A stretch of 64,000 bases of DNA from assembly GCA_902633125.1 (NCBI GenBank), contig CACPEZ010000002.1, forward strand, positions 62,001 to 126,000, read 5' to 3'. This document shows, piece after piece, positions 50,086-60,020 of this stretch. The stretch comes from an uncultured Pelagibacteraceae bacterium. Its GTDB lineage: Bacteria; Pseudomonadota; Alphaproteobacteria; Pelagibacterales; Pelagibacteraceae. The notes beneath the pieces were generated by a model that worked only from the letters and a program-made list of their open reading frames with translations, searched no databases and was not told where the DNA came from. The position numbers were made by a program, and so were the translations under genes. Numbering within the stretch: position 1 is the first letter of the stretch; every line of letters begins with the position of its first letter.

Positions 50086-51273
50086 TTATCCTAAATCCTC
50101 ACAAAACTTTTTAATTCTAGACATTGCTATTTTAAGTTTTGCCATTGAAGTTGCATATGAAATTCTAAAATATCCATCTAAACCAAATGCTGAGCCTTGG
50201 ACAGCAGCAACATTTTGTTTTTCTAATAGCTTTTGGACAAAATCAGTATCTTTTTTAAGTTTAGTTCTTTTATTTAAAAGTTTTTTACAATTCGGAAATA
50301 CGTAAAATGCACCATTAGGTTTTAAGCAGCTAATACCATCAATATTGTTTAAACTTTTTACAACAAAATCTCTTCTTTCTTTAAATGATTTTGCTCTTTT
50401 CTTAATAAAGTCTTGTTTTCCATTCAAAGCTTCAACAGCTGCTGCTTGACTAATTGATGAGGGATTCGAAGTTGACTGAGATTGAATTTTTCTAATTGCA
50501 GAAATTATTTCTTTTGGTCCAGCTGCATAACCAATTCTCCAACCAGTCATTGCATAAGATTTGCTCACTCCATTCATTGTTAATGTTCGAGATTTTAATT
50601 TTGAAATTTGAGCAATTGTAAAAAATTTAAAATTATCATATTTAACGTGCTCATAAATATCATCGCTCAAAATATGAACTTTTTTGTTTTTGATTAAAAC
50701 CTTAGCTAATTTTTGAATTTCTGATTTGCTGTATCCAGATCCAGTTGGATTAGATGGTGAGTTAAGGATTATCCATTTCGTTCTTTTTGTAATTGCAGCT
50801 TTTAATTTTGCAGGTGTAATTTTAAATCCATCTTTTTCATCACATTTTACTATTTTTGGTTTTCCTCCTGCTAAGAGAACCATATCCGGATATGAAACCC
50901 AGAATGGAGCAGGAATAATGACTTCATCTCCTTGATTTAAAGTTGCCATAAAAGTGTTATAGAGAACTTGTTTCCCTCCAGTTCCAACTGTGATTTCATC
51001 TAGTTTATAATTTAGTTTATTTTCTCTTTTAAATTTTTTTAAAATTGCTTTTTTTAATGCTGGAGTTCCATCAACTGCAGTATACTTTGTATCTCCGTCT
51101 CTTATTGCTTTAATAGCTGCATTTTTAACATTGATAGGAGTATCAAAATCTGGTTCCCCTGCCCCAAGTCCAACTACATCTTTTCCTGCAGCTCTTAATT
51201 CTCTTGCCTTTTGAGTAACTGCAATAGTTGGGGATGGTTTAATTCTTTTTAAATTATTAGATATTATGCTCAT
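50086..51273 (-). CDS. aspC: Aspartate aminotransferase (class I/II, PLP)
   Basis: This enzyme exchanges amino groups between aspartate and 2-oxoglutarate (or prephenate in some alphaproteobacteria). In 395 residues it has VGLGAGEPDFDTP, GTGGKQV, N175-PTG in NSPSNPTGSG, a D204-x-x-Y207 pair (LSDDIYEHV), the PLP lysine K238 (NGVSKSYAMTG) and R246 (WRIGY), with a C-terminal FRISYATS. These place it in the subgroup Ib aspartate/prephenate aminotransferases. It is divergent from uvrB, with 36 bp between start codons. The exact substrate range is open. Confidence 0.9.
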   Translation of the reverse strand: MSIISNNLKRIKPSPTIAVTQKARELRAAGKDVVGLGAGEPDFDTPINVKNAAIKAIRDGDTKYTAVDGTPALKKAILKKFKRENKLNYKLDEITVGTGGKQVLYNTFMATLNQGDEVIIPAPFWVSYPDMVLLAGGKPKIVKCDEKDGFKITPAKLKAAITKRTKWIILNSPSNPTGSGYSKSEIQKLAKVLIKNKKVHILSDDIYEHVKYDNFKFFTIAQISKLKSRTLTMNGVSKSYAMTGWRIGYAAGPKEIISAIRKIQSQSTSNPSSISQAAAVEALNGKQDFIKKRAKSFKERRDFVVKSLNNIDGISCLKPNGAFYVFPNCKKLLNKRTKLKKDTDFVQKLLEKQNVAAVQGSAFGLDGYFRISYATSMAKLKIAMSRIKKFCEDLG

Positions 51274-51309
51274 TGAATTATGAAATTATTCAATTACGTT
51301 GTTTAATAT

Positions 51310-53484
51310 ATGGAGAATACATATCAAGACCTAATTACAGACATTCAAAGTAAAAACCCAAAAATCGGTGGAAAACTCGAAGGTGGAAAAAAATTCAAAA
51401 TAAAGTCAGATTTTACCCCAGCTGGTGACCAGCCAGAAGCAATTAAAAAGCTAGTCCAAGGAGCTAAAAAAAATGAGTTTAATCAAGTATTATTAGGTGT
51501 AACTGGATCTGGAAAAACTTTTACAATGGCAAAAGTTATAGAAGCTACGAATAGACCAGCGTTAATATTGGCACCAAATAAAACTTTGGCAGCTCAACTT
51601 TACGGTGAGATGAAAACTTTTTTTCCAGATAATGCAGTTGAGTATTTTGTATCTTACTATGATTATTACACTCCAGAAGCCTACGTGCCAAGATCAGATA
51701 CGTATATAGAAAAAGAAGCATCAATAAACGAGCAGATTGATAGAATGAGACACTCTGCAACAAGATCTCTTCTTGAAAGAGACGATGTTTTAATTGTTGC
51801 AAGTGTTTCCTGTATTTATGGTTTGGGATCAGTTGAAGCTTACAGCAAAATGACTTTAACCCTACAGAAAAACTATGAATATAATAGAGAGCAAATAATA
51901 AAATCTCTTGTTGCTCTTCAGTATAAGAGAAATGATCAAAATTTTTTTAGAGGAACATTTAGGGCAAGGGGAGAATATTTAGAAATATTTCCATCTCATC
52001 TGGAGGATAGAGCATGGAGATTAAGTTTATTTGGTGATAAACTTGAGAAGATTGAGGAATTTGATCCTTTGACAGGAGATCAGGTTAGAGATCTTAGTCT
52101 AGTAAAAGTTTATGCTAATTCTCATTACATCACTCCTAAACCAACTGTAGAACAAGCAATTATAAAAATAAGAAAAGAATTAGAGGAGACTTTAAAAAAA
52201 CACAAATCAGAAAACAAATTATTAGAGGCGCAACGATTAGAGGAGAGAACTAAATTTGATTTAGAAATGATTGAGGCAACTGGATCATGTGCAGGAATTG
52301 AAAATTACTCAAGATTTTTATCTGGTAGAAAACCAGGAGAGCCACCTCCTACCCTTTTTGAATATTTTCCTGATAACACATTAGTTTTTGTAGATGAATC
52401 TCATGTTACTGTTCCTCAACTTAATGGAATGTTTAAGGGAGATAGATCTCGAAAAAGCACGTTGGCTGAGTATGGTTTTAGATTGCCTTCTTGCATGGAC
52501 AATAGACCTTTAAAATTTGAAGAGTGGGATTTGATGAGAACACAAACTGTATTTGTTTCAGCAACTCCTGGCCCATGGGAATTGGAACAGACTAAAGGTA
52601 AGTTTATTGATCAAGTCATAAGACCTACAGGCTTAATTGATCCACCAGTTGAGATTAGACCAGCTAAAAATCAAGTAGATGACCTTATGCATGAATGTAA
52701 AAGAGTAGTTGAAAATAATTATAGAGTTTTAGTTACAACACTTACAAAAAAAATGGCAGAGGATTTAACCGAGTATCTTCATGAAAATGGTATAAAAGTA
52801 AGATACCTTCATTCTGATATAGATACACTTGAGAGAATAGAGATTATGAGAGATCTTAGAATGGGTGTATTTGATGTTCTAGTTGGAATAAATTTATTAA
52901 GAGAAGGTCTAGATATTCCAGAATGTGCATTAGTTGGAATACTGGATGCTGACAAGGAAGGATTTTTGCGATCAGAAACTTCACTAATTCAAACAATAGG
53001 AAGAGCCGCAAGAAACGTAGATGGAAAAGTTATTCTCTATGCTGATAAGGAAACAAAAAGTATAAAGAAAGCAATTAAAGAAACTGAGAGAAGAAGAAAG
53101 ATTCAATTAGAGTACAATAAGAAAAATAAAATCGACGCTAAATCTGTAAAAAAAGAAATAAGTGATATTTTAGAAAGTGTTTACGAGAAAGATTACGTCA
53201 AAATAAGCGAGGGTTCCAATATTGGCGGTAACCTTAAAAAACATTTAAAAGGATTAGACAAAAAGATGAAAGAAGCTGCATCTAATTTGGAATTTGAGGA
53301 AGCCGCTAAAATTAGAGATGAGATGAGAAAACTTCAAAGTACTGAATTAGAAATTACTTTAAACCCTAAAATTAGACAGTACGATGTTAAAAATAAAATT
53401 TATCCTAAAGGTAGATCAACTCTAGGTATGCCTGGCACAAGGGTCACAAAAAAAAGAGATAAAAAATGGAAGCACGGAAGATAA
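51310..53484 (+). CDS. uvrB: Excinuclease ABC subunit B
   Basis: UvrB is the damage-verifying helicase-like core of nucleotide excision repair. The 724 residues hold the Walker A loop in [11 protein letters not shown] (near residue 64), the damage-probing beta-hairpin region [54 protein letters not shown] and [11 protein letters not shown]-terminal UVR domain (near residue 655, [13 protein letters not shown]) contacts UvrC. It leads a tight plus-strand unit that also contains uvrC, and overlaps the next gene by 19 bp. The start ATG at 51310 gives a somewhat extended N-terminus of about 25 residues before the core. Confidence 0.96.
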   Translation: MENTYQDLITDIQSKNPKIGGKLEGGKKFKIKSDFTPAGDQPEAIKKLVQGAKKNEFNQVLLGVTGSGKTFTMAKVIEATNRPALILAPNKTLAAQLYGEMKTFFPDNAVEYFVSYYDYYTPEAYVPRSDTYIEKEASINEQIDRMRHSATRSLLERDDVLIVASVSCIYGLGSVEAYSKMTLTLQKNYEYNREQIIKSLVALQYKRNDQNFFRGTFRARGEYLEIFPSHLEDRAWRLSLFGDKLEKIEEFDPLTGDQVRDLSLVKVYANSHYITPKPTVEQAIIKIRKELEETLKKHKSENKLLEAQRLEERTKFDLEMIEATGSCAGIENYSRFLSGRKPGEPPPTLFEYFPDNTLVFVDESHVTVPQLNGMFKGDRSRKSTLAEYGFRLPSCMDNRPLKFEEWDLMRTQTVFVSATPGPWELEQTKGKFIDQVIRPTGLIDPPVEIRPAKNQVDDLMHECKRVVENNYRVLVTTLTKKMAEDLTEYLHENGIKVRYLHSDIDTLERIEIMRDLRMGVFDVLVGINLLREGLDIPECALVGILDADKEGFLRSETSLIQTIGRAARNVDGKVILYADKETKSIKKAIKETERRRKIQLEYNKKNKIDAKSVKKEISDILESVYEKDYVKISEGSNIGGNLKKHLKGLDKKMKEAASNLEFEEAAKIRDEMRKLQSTELEITLNPKIRQYDVKNKIYPKGRSTLGMPGTRVTKKRDKKWKHGR

Positions 53485-54221
53485 TAATTACTGGAGCAGC
53501 AACTAGAATTGGGGCTGCAATAGCTAAAAAATTATCAGGGCCTAATATTGAAATTGTCATTCATTATAACAAATCTAGGTCCAAAGCAGAAAGTCTTAAA
53601 AAAGATTTAAATAAAAGTGGTACAAAAATTTATTTGGTAAAAGCAGATTTGACTAAAGAAAAAGAGATTGAGAAAATATTAAAGTTCTCAAAAACAAAAT
53701 TGAAATATTTTGATTGTTTAATAAATAATGCTTCGTTATTTGAAAACGACAAGCTTGAGAATTTTACTACAAAAAGTTGGGAAAGCCATTTAAAAGCTAA
53801 TTTAAAAGCGCCAGCTTTATTATCAAAGGGTTTTGCAAAAAATACTATAGGCAAAAACAATAATATTATTAATATAATTGATCAAAGAATATTTAAATTA
53901 ACACCATATTTTTTTTCATATACATTAAGTAAAACTGGTCTTTATACTTTAACCAAAACAAGTGCGATGAGTCTTGCCCCAAATATTAGAGTGAATGGAA
54001 TTGCTCCAGGTCCAACTATCAAAAATAAAAGACAGTCTGACAAACATTTTAAAAAGCAATACATGGCGACTCCTCTTAAAAGACAGACAAATGTACAAGA
54101 AATCTGCAATGCTGTTGACTTTTTTATTAAAAATAGATCTATTACTGGTCAAGTTTTAGCTATTGATAGTGGCCAAAACCTAAACTGGCAAACACCAGAT
54201 ATTATGGGAGGAAAAGAATGA
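53466..54221 (+). CDS. Pteridine-reductase-like SDR (FolM/PTR1 type)
   Basis: This short-chain reductase (251 residues) has the nucleotide loop [12 protein letters not shown]. The arginine in TGxxxRxG is characteristic of pteridine reductases such as PTR1 and FolM, where it binds NADPH and pterin. [11 protein letters not shown] and a Y-x-x-x-K dyad ([11 protein letters not shown]) follow, then [10 protein letters not shown] and a C-terminal [14 protein letters not shown]. FolM reduces dihydromonapterin and dihydrofolate weakly. The gene shares a transcription unit with folB, so a pterin or folate role is likely. It overlaps uvrB by 19 bp and the next gene by 4 bp. Confidence 0.78.
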   Translation: MEARKIIITGAATRIGAAIAKKLSGPNIEIVIHYNKSRSKAESLKKDLNKSGTKIYLVKADLTKEKEIEKILKFSKTKLKYFDCLINNASLFENDKLENFTTKSWESHLKANLKAPALLSKGFAKNTIGKNNNIINIIDQRIFKLTPYFFSYTLSKTGLYTLTKTSAMSLAPNIRVNGIAPGPTIKNKRQSDKHFKKQYMATPLKRQTNVQEICNAVDFFIKNRSITGQVLAIDSGQNLNWQTPDIMGGKE

Positions 54222-55147
54222 AAAGAATATTTTTAATTATAATTTTTTTACTTTCTACAAATAATCTATTTGCCAATACTTTAGAATATAAAGGTTTAGA
54301 AAAATTATCCAAAAATAATACTTTCATGAACAGTAAAGGTGAACCTTATTCGATTGATGAAATATCTGATAAAAAAAATTCAGTGGTAATAGTTTATAAT
54401 CATGGAAGTATTCAAGATCATAAGCAGGACCCATGTAAAGCAAAACCTAAATTTGGATATCTTTGGGATGCTGCAGTAGTACCAGCTATCTTAAAATTAC
54501 ATAATAAAACAATTAATGGATTAGAGGTTAAAATTTATCGTGTATGCTCAGGAGTAAAAGGTATGTCAGTGAAGAATCAAAAAAAATACAGAAAAGAATT
54601 AAATTCAAAAGGAAAAATTGATTTAGTAGATGAGCATAAAATCATTAAAAGACCAAAGATAATTCTAAATGAAGTTGAAAATTTAAAGAAACTTGGATTT
54701 GATAAAATAATATTATCAGGATATTCGGCTGGTGGATGGTCGTCTCTTGTTTTACAATCTAGACATCCAGAAAAAATTATTGGAACTATTGCTTTTAACC
54801 CAGCATTTGCGGGGCCTAAAAAAGAATGGCAAAAAAAATATCCTGAATGGGGTGCTTTTAGAGATGATTCAATAAATAAATTAAATAAAGCAGATAAAAT
54901 AAATGCAATTGTTTTTGCACATAAAGACGACATATTTGAAGATCCTAAAACTTTATCATTTTTTGAAAATTTTAAAGATTTGAGTCTTATTGATTATAGT
55001 GAAATAAAACCAACTAGTTGTACTTGGGCAGATGTAAATGAAAAAATGACACCAGATAAAGGACATAATATTCCTCAATCAAAATGTTTTACAAAATATT
55101 TAGAAGATAATAATTATCTGACTACATTTCTTGAAAATATACTTTAA
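54218..55147 (+). CDS. Exported alpha/beta-hydrolase-like protein
   Basis: This 309-residue protein has an N-terminal signal peptide (about 19 residues, [18 protein letters not shown]) and an alpha/beta-hydrolase core. The nucleophile elbow is G-Y-S-A-G-G (LSGYSAGGWSS), preceded by VIVYNHGSIQDHKQDPC. A candidate catalytic histidine lies late (TPDKGHNIPQ). Several cysteines suggest disulfides and a periplasmic location. The substrate is unknown. It is embedded between the pteridine-reductase-like gene and folB with overlaps of 4 and 1 bp, so it is co-translated with cytoplasmic genes although it is exported. Confidence 0.72.
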   Translation: MKRIFLIIIFLLSTNNLFANTLEYKGLEKLSKNNTFMNSKGEPYSIDEISDKKNSVVIVYNHGSIQDHKQDPCKAKPKFGYLWDAAVVPAILKLHNKTINGLEVKIYRVCSGVKGMSVKNQKKYRKELNSKGKIDLVDEHKIIKRPKIILNEVENLKKLGFDKIILSGYSAGGWSSLVLQSRHPEKIIGTIAFNPAFAGPKKEWQKKYPEWGAFRDDSINKLNKADKINAIVFAHKDDIFEDPKTLSFFENFKDLSLIDYSEIKPTSCTWADVNEKMTPDKGHNIPQSKCFTKYLEDNNYLTTFLENIL

Positions 55148-55572
55148 TGAAAAAGAATAACTTAAAGATTGTTAAAATAAATAAAACAAAAAGCTTATTT
55201 AATTACGAAAAAAAAGTTTTAATAAAAGAATTAATACTGGGATTAAAACTTGGTTATTTTGATTTTGAAAAAGAAAAGCCTCAAAAAGTAAAATTTAATT
55301 TAGAAGTTAATTATCAAGATAAACAGCCATCGAATGATAAAGATATTAAATCGATAGTTAACTATGCTAAAATAGTAAAATTAATAAAAAAACTAGTAAA
55401 AAACAAACATTACAATTTTCTTGAAACATTGGCAGAAGATGTTTTTGACGAACTATTCAAAGATAAAAGAATAGATAAAATTACTCTTCAAATCGAAAAA
55501 TTAGAAATAATGAAGGATTGCAGCTCAGTTGGGATCCAAATTTCTAAAAAAAGAAGCCATGATCAGCTCTGA
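55147..55572 (+). CDS. folB: Dihydroneopterin aldolase
   Basis: FolB converts dihydroneopterin to 6-hydroxymethyl-dihydropterin plus glycolaldehyde in folate synthesis. The 141 residues show [20 protein letters not shown] near residue 35 (the conserved glutamate and QxVxxxLxV strand), [30 protein letters not shown] (glutamate of the second strand) and a C-terminal LQIEKLEIM with the expected catalytic lysine. The N-terminus is longer than usual. The last 14 bp overlap uvrC, read from its ATG at 55559. The first ATG is shared with the stop of the preceding gene. Confidence 0.85.
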   Translation: MKKNNLKIVKINKTKSLFNYEKKVLIKELILGLKLGYFDFEKEKPQKVKFNLEVNYQDKQPSNDKDIKSIVNYAKIVKLIKKLVKNKHYNFLETLAEDVFDELFKDKRIDKITLQIEKLEIMKDCSSVGIQISKKRSHDQL

Positions 55573-57394
55573 TATAGGTAAAGAAGTAATTAAAAAAGAA
55601 TTGCCCTTGGTTCCTAAGTTGCCAGGTGTTTACAGGATGCTAAATTCAAAAGGAGAAATTCTTTATGTGGGTAAAGCAAAAAACCTTCCAAACAGACTTA
55701 AAAGTTATGTATCAGAAAAAAGTCATATCATTAGGACTGAGAGAATGCTCTCTCAAACAAAAAGACTCGAAATTACTACTACTTCAAATGAAAGTGAGGC
55801 TTTACTTTTAGAAGCAAATTTAATTAAAAAGTTTAAACCAAAATTTAATATTTTACTAAGAGATGACAAATCCTTTCCTTTTATTTTTATAGGCGAAAAA
55901 GATAAATGGCCACAAATCAAAAGGCACAGAGGAAAAAAAGGCAAAGAAGGATTTTATTTTGGACCATTTGCATCAGCTGGATCTGCAAATTGGACTATAA
56001 AAATGATCCAAAAAATATTTCATCTTAGAATTTGTGATGATACTGTTTTCAAAAATAGAGAAAGACCCTGCATACTTTATCAAATTAAAAGGTGCTCAGG
56101 ACCTTGTGTTGGTTACGTAACCGAGAATGATTATAAACAAACTGTTGATGATGCAATTGAATTTGTGTCAGGCAAATCTAGAAAAATTCAGAAAAGCTTA
56201 TCTAGCCAAATGGAAAAGGCTAGTGAGGATTTAGACTTTGAAAAAGCAGCAATATTAAGAGATCGAATTAAATCATTAAATATTATCCAATCTTCTCAAA
56301 GAATTAATGAGGCAAATTTAGTCGAAGCAGATGTTATCGCGGGATATAAAGAGTCTGGAAAAACTTGTATTCAAGTTTTTTTTTATAGGTCAAAACAAAA
56401 TTGGGGTAATCAAGCTTTTTTTCCAAAGCATGATCCAGAAGAAAATCTAAGTGATATCATTAATTCTTTTGTGTCTCAATTTTATGAAAATAAAAGTGTT
56501 CCATCTTCAATAATTTTATCTAATGAAATTAAAGAGAAAGAATTAATTGAAAAAACACTTACACAAAAAGAAGGTAAACAAATTACAATTACTGTTGCAA
56601 AAAAAGGGACGAAACTAAAAGTTATAAATCAAGCAATAAATAATGCAAAAGATAGTTTGAATAGAAAACTTTATGAGAGTCAAAATAATAGAGATCTTTT
56701 CGATGCAGTATCAAAAAAATTCAATCTTGAAACTAATATTAATTTAGTTGAGGTTTATGATAATAGCCATATTCAAGGCACAAATAGTGTGGGCGCTTTA
56801 ATTACTTATGGCGATGAAGGGTTCGTTAAAAAAAGGTATAGAAAATTTAATATAAAAATTCAAAAAAATGCTCAAGATGATTATGGAATGATGAAAGAAG
56901 TTCTTAACAGAAGATTTAAAAGAGCAGTTCAAGAGAAAGATAATTATTTAACTTTCCCTGATTTAGTTTTAATTGATGGAGGGAAAGGTCAATATTCCGT
57001 TGCTAGAGAAGCGATGAATGAACTCGGTCTACATGAAATACCTATTGTAGCTATAGCAAAGGGCAAAATGAGAAATAGTGGAAATGAAACATTTTTTCAT
57101 GATGGAAGAGAGTTCAAGTTTGAGAAAAATGATCCAACATTATTCTTTTTACAAAGACTAAGAGATGAATCCCATCGATTTGCAGTAAGTGCTCATAGAG
57201 CAAAAAGAAAAAAGGGCATAAGCAAATCATTATTAGATCAAATTGATGGTATTGGATCTATCAGAAAAAGGGCATTATTAAATCATTTTGGTTCAGCCAG
57301 AGCTGTGGAATCAGCTAGTTTAGATGAAATAAAATCAGTTGATGGAGTTGAGGAAAAAGTTGCAAAAAAAATATATAACTTCTTTCACGAATGA
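55559..57394 (+). CDS. uvrC: Excinuclease ABC subunit C
   Basis: UvrC makes both cuts around a DNA lesion after UvrB verification. I take ATG 55559 as the start, rather than a TTG 30 bp upstream, because [27 protein letters not shown] is the usual beginning. That gives 611 residues. Order: GIY-YIG-type 3' nuclease (PGVYRM...[14 protein letters not shown]), a Cys cluster ([15 protein letters not shown]), a UVR motif ([13 protein letters not shown]), the RNase H-like 5' nuclease ([22 protein letters not shown]) and C-terminal helix-hairpin-helix repeats ([13 protein letters not shown]). It follows folB and overlaps pgsA by 4 bp. Confidence 0.94.
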   Translation: MISSDIGKEVIKKELPLVPKLPGVYRMLNSKGEILYVGKAKNLPNRLKSYVSEKSHIIRTERMLSQTKRLEITTTSNESEALLLEANLIKKFKPKFNILLRDDKSFPFIFIGEKDKWPQIKRHRGKKGKEGFYFGPFASAGSANWTIKMIQKIFHLRICDDTVFKNRERPCILYQIKRCSGPCVGYVTENDYKQTVDDAIEFVSGKSRKIQKSLSSQMEKASEDLDFEKAAILRDRIKSLNIIQSSQRINEANLVEADVIAGYKESGKTCIQVFFYRSKQNWGNQAFFPKHDPEENLSDIINSFVSQFYENKSVPSSIILSNEIKEKELIEKTLTQKEGKQITITVAKKGTKLKVINQAINNAKDSLNRKLYESQNNRDLFDAVSKKFNLETNINLVEVYDNSHIQGTNSVGALITYGDEGFVKKRYRKFNIKIQKNAQDDYGMMKEVLNRRFKRAVQEKDNYLTFPDLVLIDGGKGQYSVAREAMNELGLHEIPIVAIAKGKMRNSGNETFFHDGREFKFEKNDPTLFFLQRLRDESHRFAVSAHRAKRKKGISKSLLDQIDGIGSIRKRALLNHFGSARAVESASLDEIKSVDGVEEKVAKKIYNFFHE

Positions 57395-57975
57395 AATTTA
57401 AAATACCTAATTATTTAACAATTGGACGAATAATAATTGTTCCAATATTTGTTTTTACATTCTACCTTCCTGGATTTTATGGAGACGTTATACCATTTGC
57501 TCTTTTTTTAATTGCCTCATTTACAGATTTTTTAGATGGCCTTTTAGCGAGGATGTTTAAAGAAGAGTCTAAACTTGGTGAACTTTTAGATCCTATTGCA
57601 GATAAAATTATTGTTGCAACTGCGTTAATTTTATTAGTTATGGACCAAACAATAAAAAATTACGAAGTTATTGCAGCTATTATAATTCTTACAAGGGAAA
57701 TACTAATTTCAGGTTTAAGAGAATTTCTAGCGAAAGGAAAAATAAAGCTTCCAGTTTCTAATTTAGCAAAACTTAAAACATTCTTGCAGATGTTTTCGAT
57801 AGCAATACTTCTGACTGGGGAAACAGGAAATAAATTAATAAATTTTCAAGATTATAATGCTCAAACAATTGGCATTATTATTTTATGGCTATCTGCGTTT
57901 TTAACACTTTATACTGGATATGATTATCTTAGAAAAGGAATAGACCATGCAATATCAGAAGATAATAAGGATTAG
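57391..57975 (+). CDS. pgsA: CDP-diacylglycerol--glycerol-3-phosphate phosphatidyltransferase
   Basis: PgsA makes phosphatidylglycerol phosphate, the precursor of phosphatidylglycerol, in the inner membrane. The CDP-alcohol phosphotransferase motif is intact: D49-G-x-x-A53-R, G63 and D67-x-x-x-D71. Six hydrophobic helices fit the family and the length of 194 is usual. The start ATG overlaps the uvrC stop in ATGA. This uvrC-pgsA order is widespread. It ends overlapping the convergent ilvE by 4 bp. Confidence 0.94.
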   Translation: MKFKIPNYLTIGRIIIVPIFVFTFYLPGFYGDVIPFALFLIASFTDFLDGLLARMFKEESKLGELLDPIADKIIVATALILLVMDQTIKNYEVIAAIIILTREILISGLREFLAKGKIKLPVSNLAKLKTFLQMFSIAILLTGETGNKLINFQDYNAQTIGIIILWLSAFLTLYTGYDYLRKGIDHAISEDNKD

Positions 57976-58853
57976 GCAGCTTTTTTTTGTCTAACTAACT
58001 GATCAAAGCTTTTTGATAATCCTAATATAACATCACAAATTTTGTATTTATGATCTGCTATGCTTGCAACAGGTGTTATTTCGGCTGCAGTGCCAGTTAA
58101 GAAACATCCATCAAAATTACCTAGTTCATCTGGAGAAATTTTTCTTTCATGAACTTTAATATTTTTTGATTTGGCTAATTCAATTACAGCTTGTCTTGTA
58201 ATACCATTTAAAAAAGAATCTGGTGTTGGTGTATGTAATTCATTATTTTTATCTTTAAAAAAAATGTTTGCACTTGTTCCTTCTGCAACATTACCTTCAA
58301 AATCTAACATTAATGATTCAGAATACCCTTGTTGTTCAGCTTCATGTTTTGAAAGAGTGCAAATCATATATAAACCTGCTGCTTTTGCATCCCAAGGAAT
58401 AGTGTTTGGAGCTGGTCTTCGCCATTTAGAAATATTTAATTTTATTCCTTCAGCTTTTAATTTTGGATCAAAATATGCAGGCCATTCCCAGGTAGCTATT
58501 GCTACATTAATTGAAGTTTTCTGTGCAGACACACCCATCATCTCGCTTCCTCTCCACGCAAATGGTCTTACGTATCCATTTTGAATATTTTGAACTGCTA
58601 CAATTTTTTTTGAAGCTTCATTTATTTCATCTTTTGTATAAGGAATATTAATGTCTAATCTTTTTGCAGAATAAAATAATCTATCTGTATGCTCTTCTAG
58701 CTTAAATATTTCTCCATCGTATACTCTTTCACCTTCAAAAACTAAACTTGCATAATGAAGTCCGTGACTGATTACATGACATTTTGCATCTTGCCATTCA
58801 ACAAGCTCATTATTGTACCAAATTTTTCCTGATCGTTTATCGAAAGGTATCAT
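57972..58853 (-). CDS. ilvE: Branched-chain amino acid aminotransferase (class IV, PLP)
   Basis: IlvE performs the last step of leucine, isoleucine and valine synthesis. In 293 residues it has HGLHYASLVFEGERVYD, the PLP lysine K157 (IPWDAKAAGLY), LMLDFEGNVAEGTSANIFF, the conserved LNGITRQAVIELAK and FLTGTAAEITPVASI. These are fold-type IV signatures; the LMLDFEGNVAEGTSAN pattern favours IlvE over D-amino-acid aminotransferase. The 59-bp divergent gap to the MarR gene contains an AT-rich stretch with ATTG...CAAT half-sites; whether the regulator controls ilvE is not readable. Confidence 0.93.
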   Translation of the reverse strand: MIPFDKRSGKIWYNNELVEWQDAKCHVISHGLHYASLVFEGERVYDGEIFKLEEHTDRLFYSAKRLDINIPYTKDEINEASKKIVAVQNIQNGYVRPFAWRGSEMMGVSAQKTSINVAIATWEWPAYFDPKLKAEGIKLNISKWRRPAPNTIPWDAKAAGLYMICTLSKHEAEQQGYSESLMLDFEGNVAEGTSANIFFKDKNNELHTPTPDSFLNGITRQAVIELAKSKNIKVHERKISPDELGNFDGCFLTGTAAEITPVASIADHKYKICDVILGLSKSFDQLVRQKKAA

Positions 58854-58912
58854 TATTTAATTTTATAAAAAAATATAATTGTATATATAATATGTCAATA
58901 TAACTTACCAAT

Positions 58913-59356
58913 ATGAAAAAACTTTTATATTTAAAAGATGAAGATCTCAAACAATATATTGAAAAAATATTTCTTGGCTACAGAGAGACAGTTTCGGATG
59001 CTAAAAATGTATTGAATAAATACTCCATAGGTGTCGCACATAACAAGGTTATTCATCTAATTTCATTATATGAGGGTATCACAATATCAGAACTTTTAAG
59101 AAAATTGAAAGTTACAAAGCAAAGTTTGAATAGAGTTTTGAAAGATTTAATAAATTTAAAAGCTATAAAATATGAAAAAGACCAAGTAGACACAAGAATA
59201 AAGCATGTCTACTTAACAGAAGAGGGAGAGAAATTATTTAACGAAATTTTCTCGGCTCAAAAGAAAAGAATTTATCAAGCATTCTCAGCATCAAAAGCGA
59301 ATGAGGTTGTAAGTTTTGACAATGTTTTAAAAAAAATAATTAATGGAAAAATTTAA
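58913..59356 (+). CDS. MarR-family transcriptional regulator (PetP-like)
   Basis: This 147-residue protein has the winged helix-turn-helix of the MarR family: the recognition region ITISELLRKLKVTKQSLNRVLKDLINLKAI, then a wing with DTRIKHVYLTEEGEKLFNEIF. It would bind DNA as a dimer. It leads a three-gene unit with an OmpR-type response regulator (14-bp overlap) and an EnvZ-like kinase. The MarR-regulator pair matches the petP-petR order of some alphaproteobacteria, such as Rhodobacter, so a PetP-like identity is likely but not proven. The signal and target genes are unknown. Confidence 0.8.
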   Translation: MKKLLYLKDEDLKQYIEKIFLGYRETVSDAKNVLNKYSIGVAHNKVIHLISLYEGITISELLRKLKVTKQSLNRVLKDLINLKAIKYEKDQVDTRIKHVYLTEEGEKLFNEIFSAQKKRIYQAFSASKANEVVSFDNVLKKIINGKI

Positions 59357-60020
59357 AGCACATATTTTAGTTGTAGATGATGATGATGGCATAAGAGAAT
59401 TAGTTAAAGAATACCTTTCCCAAAATGAATATCTTGTAACTAGTTCGAATAGTGCCGAAGATGCTCTTGAGAAAGTTAAAATTATAAAGTTTGACTTAAT
59501 AGTGCTTGATATAATGATGCCAGGAAAGAGTGGTTTAGAATTTACGAAAGAAAATAAAGATAAAATTTCGACCCCTATAATTCTTTTAACTGCGAAGGGT
59601 GAAGCTTCAGAGAGAATAGAGGGTTTAGATATTGGTGCAGACGATTACCTTCCAAAACCTTTTGAGCCTAAAGAATTAATACTTAGAATTAATAATATCT
59701 TAAATAAAACAAAATATAAAAATACAAAGAGAAAATTTAAATTTGGTAAAATTGAAATAGATCTTAATAAGCAGTTTATTTTGAAAAATGATAAATCAAT
59801 AAAAATCAATAATACAGAAAAAATAATTTTAGATAAAATGGTTAATTCCCCTGGAAAAATTTTTAAAAGAGAGGAGATTGGAAATCTTATAAAAATTGAT
59901 AAAGAAAGATCAGTTGATGTAATAATTACTAGACTTAGGAAAAAAATTGAAGAAAACCCCAAAAGCCCAAATTATTTACAAACAATAAGAGGTGAAGGTT
60001 ATGTTTTATGGATTGAGTAA
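59343..60020 (+). CDS. OmpR-family response regulator (PetR-like)
   Basis: The receiver domain has the acidic pocket (VVDDDDG), the phosphorylation site D56 (LIVLDIMMPG), T83-A (LLTAKG) and K105 (LPKPF). A winged-helix OmpR/PhoB-type DNA-binding domain fills the C-terminal half (LNKQFILKNDKSIKINNTEKIILDKM, RSVDVIITRLRKKIEENP, IRGEGYVLW). Length is 225. It overlaps the MarR-type gene by 14 bp and the kinase gene, so the three are co-translated. PetR/OmpR is the best name by context. Its targets cannot be read here. Confidence 0.9.
   Translation: MEKFKAHILVVDDDDGIRELVKEYLSQNEYLVTSSNSAEDALEKVKIIKFDLIVLDIMMPGKSGLEFTKENKDKISTPIILLTAKGEASERIEGLDIGADDYLPKPFEPKELILRINNILNKTKYKNTKRKFKFGKIEIDLNKQFILKNDKSIKINNTEKIILDKMVNSPGKIFKREEIGNLIKIDKERSVDVIITRLRKKIEENPKSPNYLQTIRGEGYVLWIE

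Noticed and set aside
58854-58912. ATTG...CAAT half-sites as a MarR operator
   Set aside because: The symmetry is imperfect and the region is almost pure AT, where such half-sites arise by chance.
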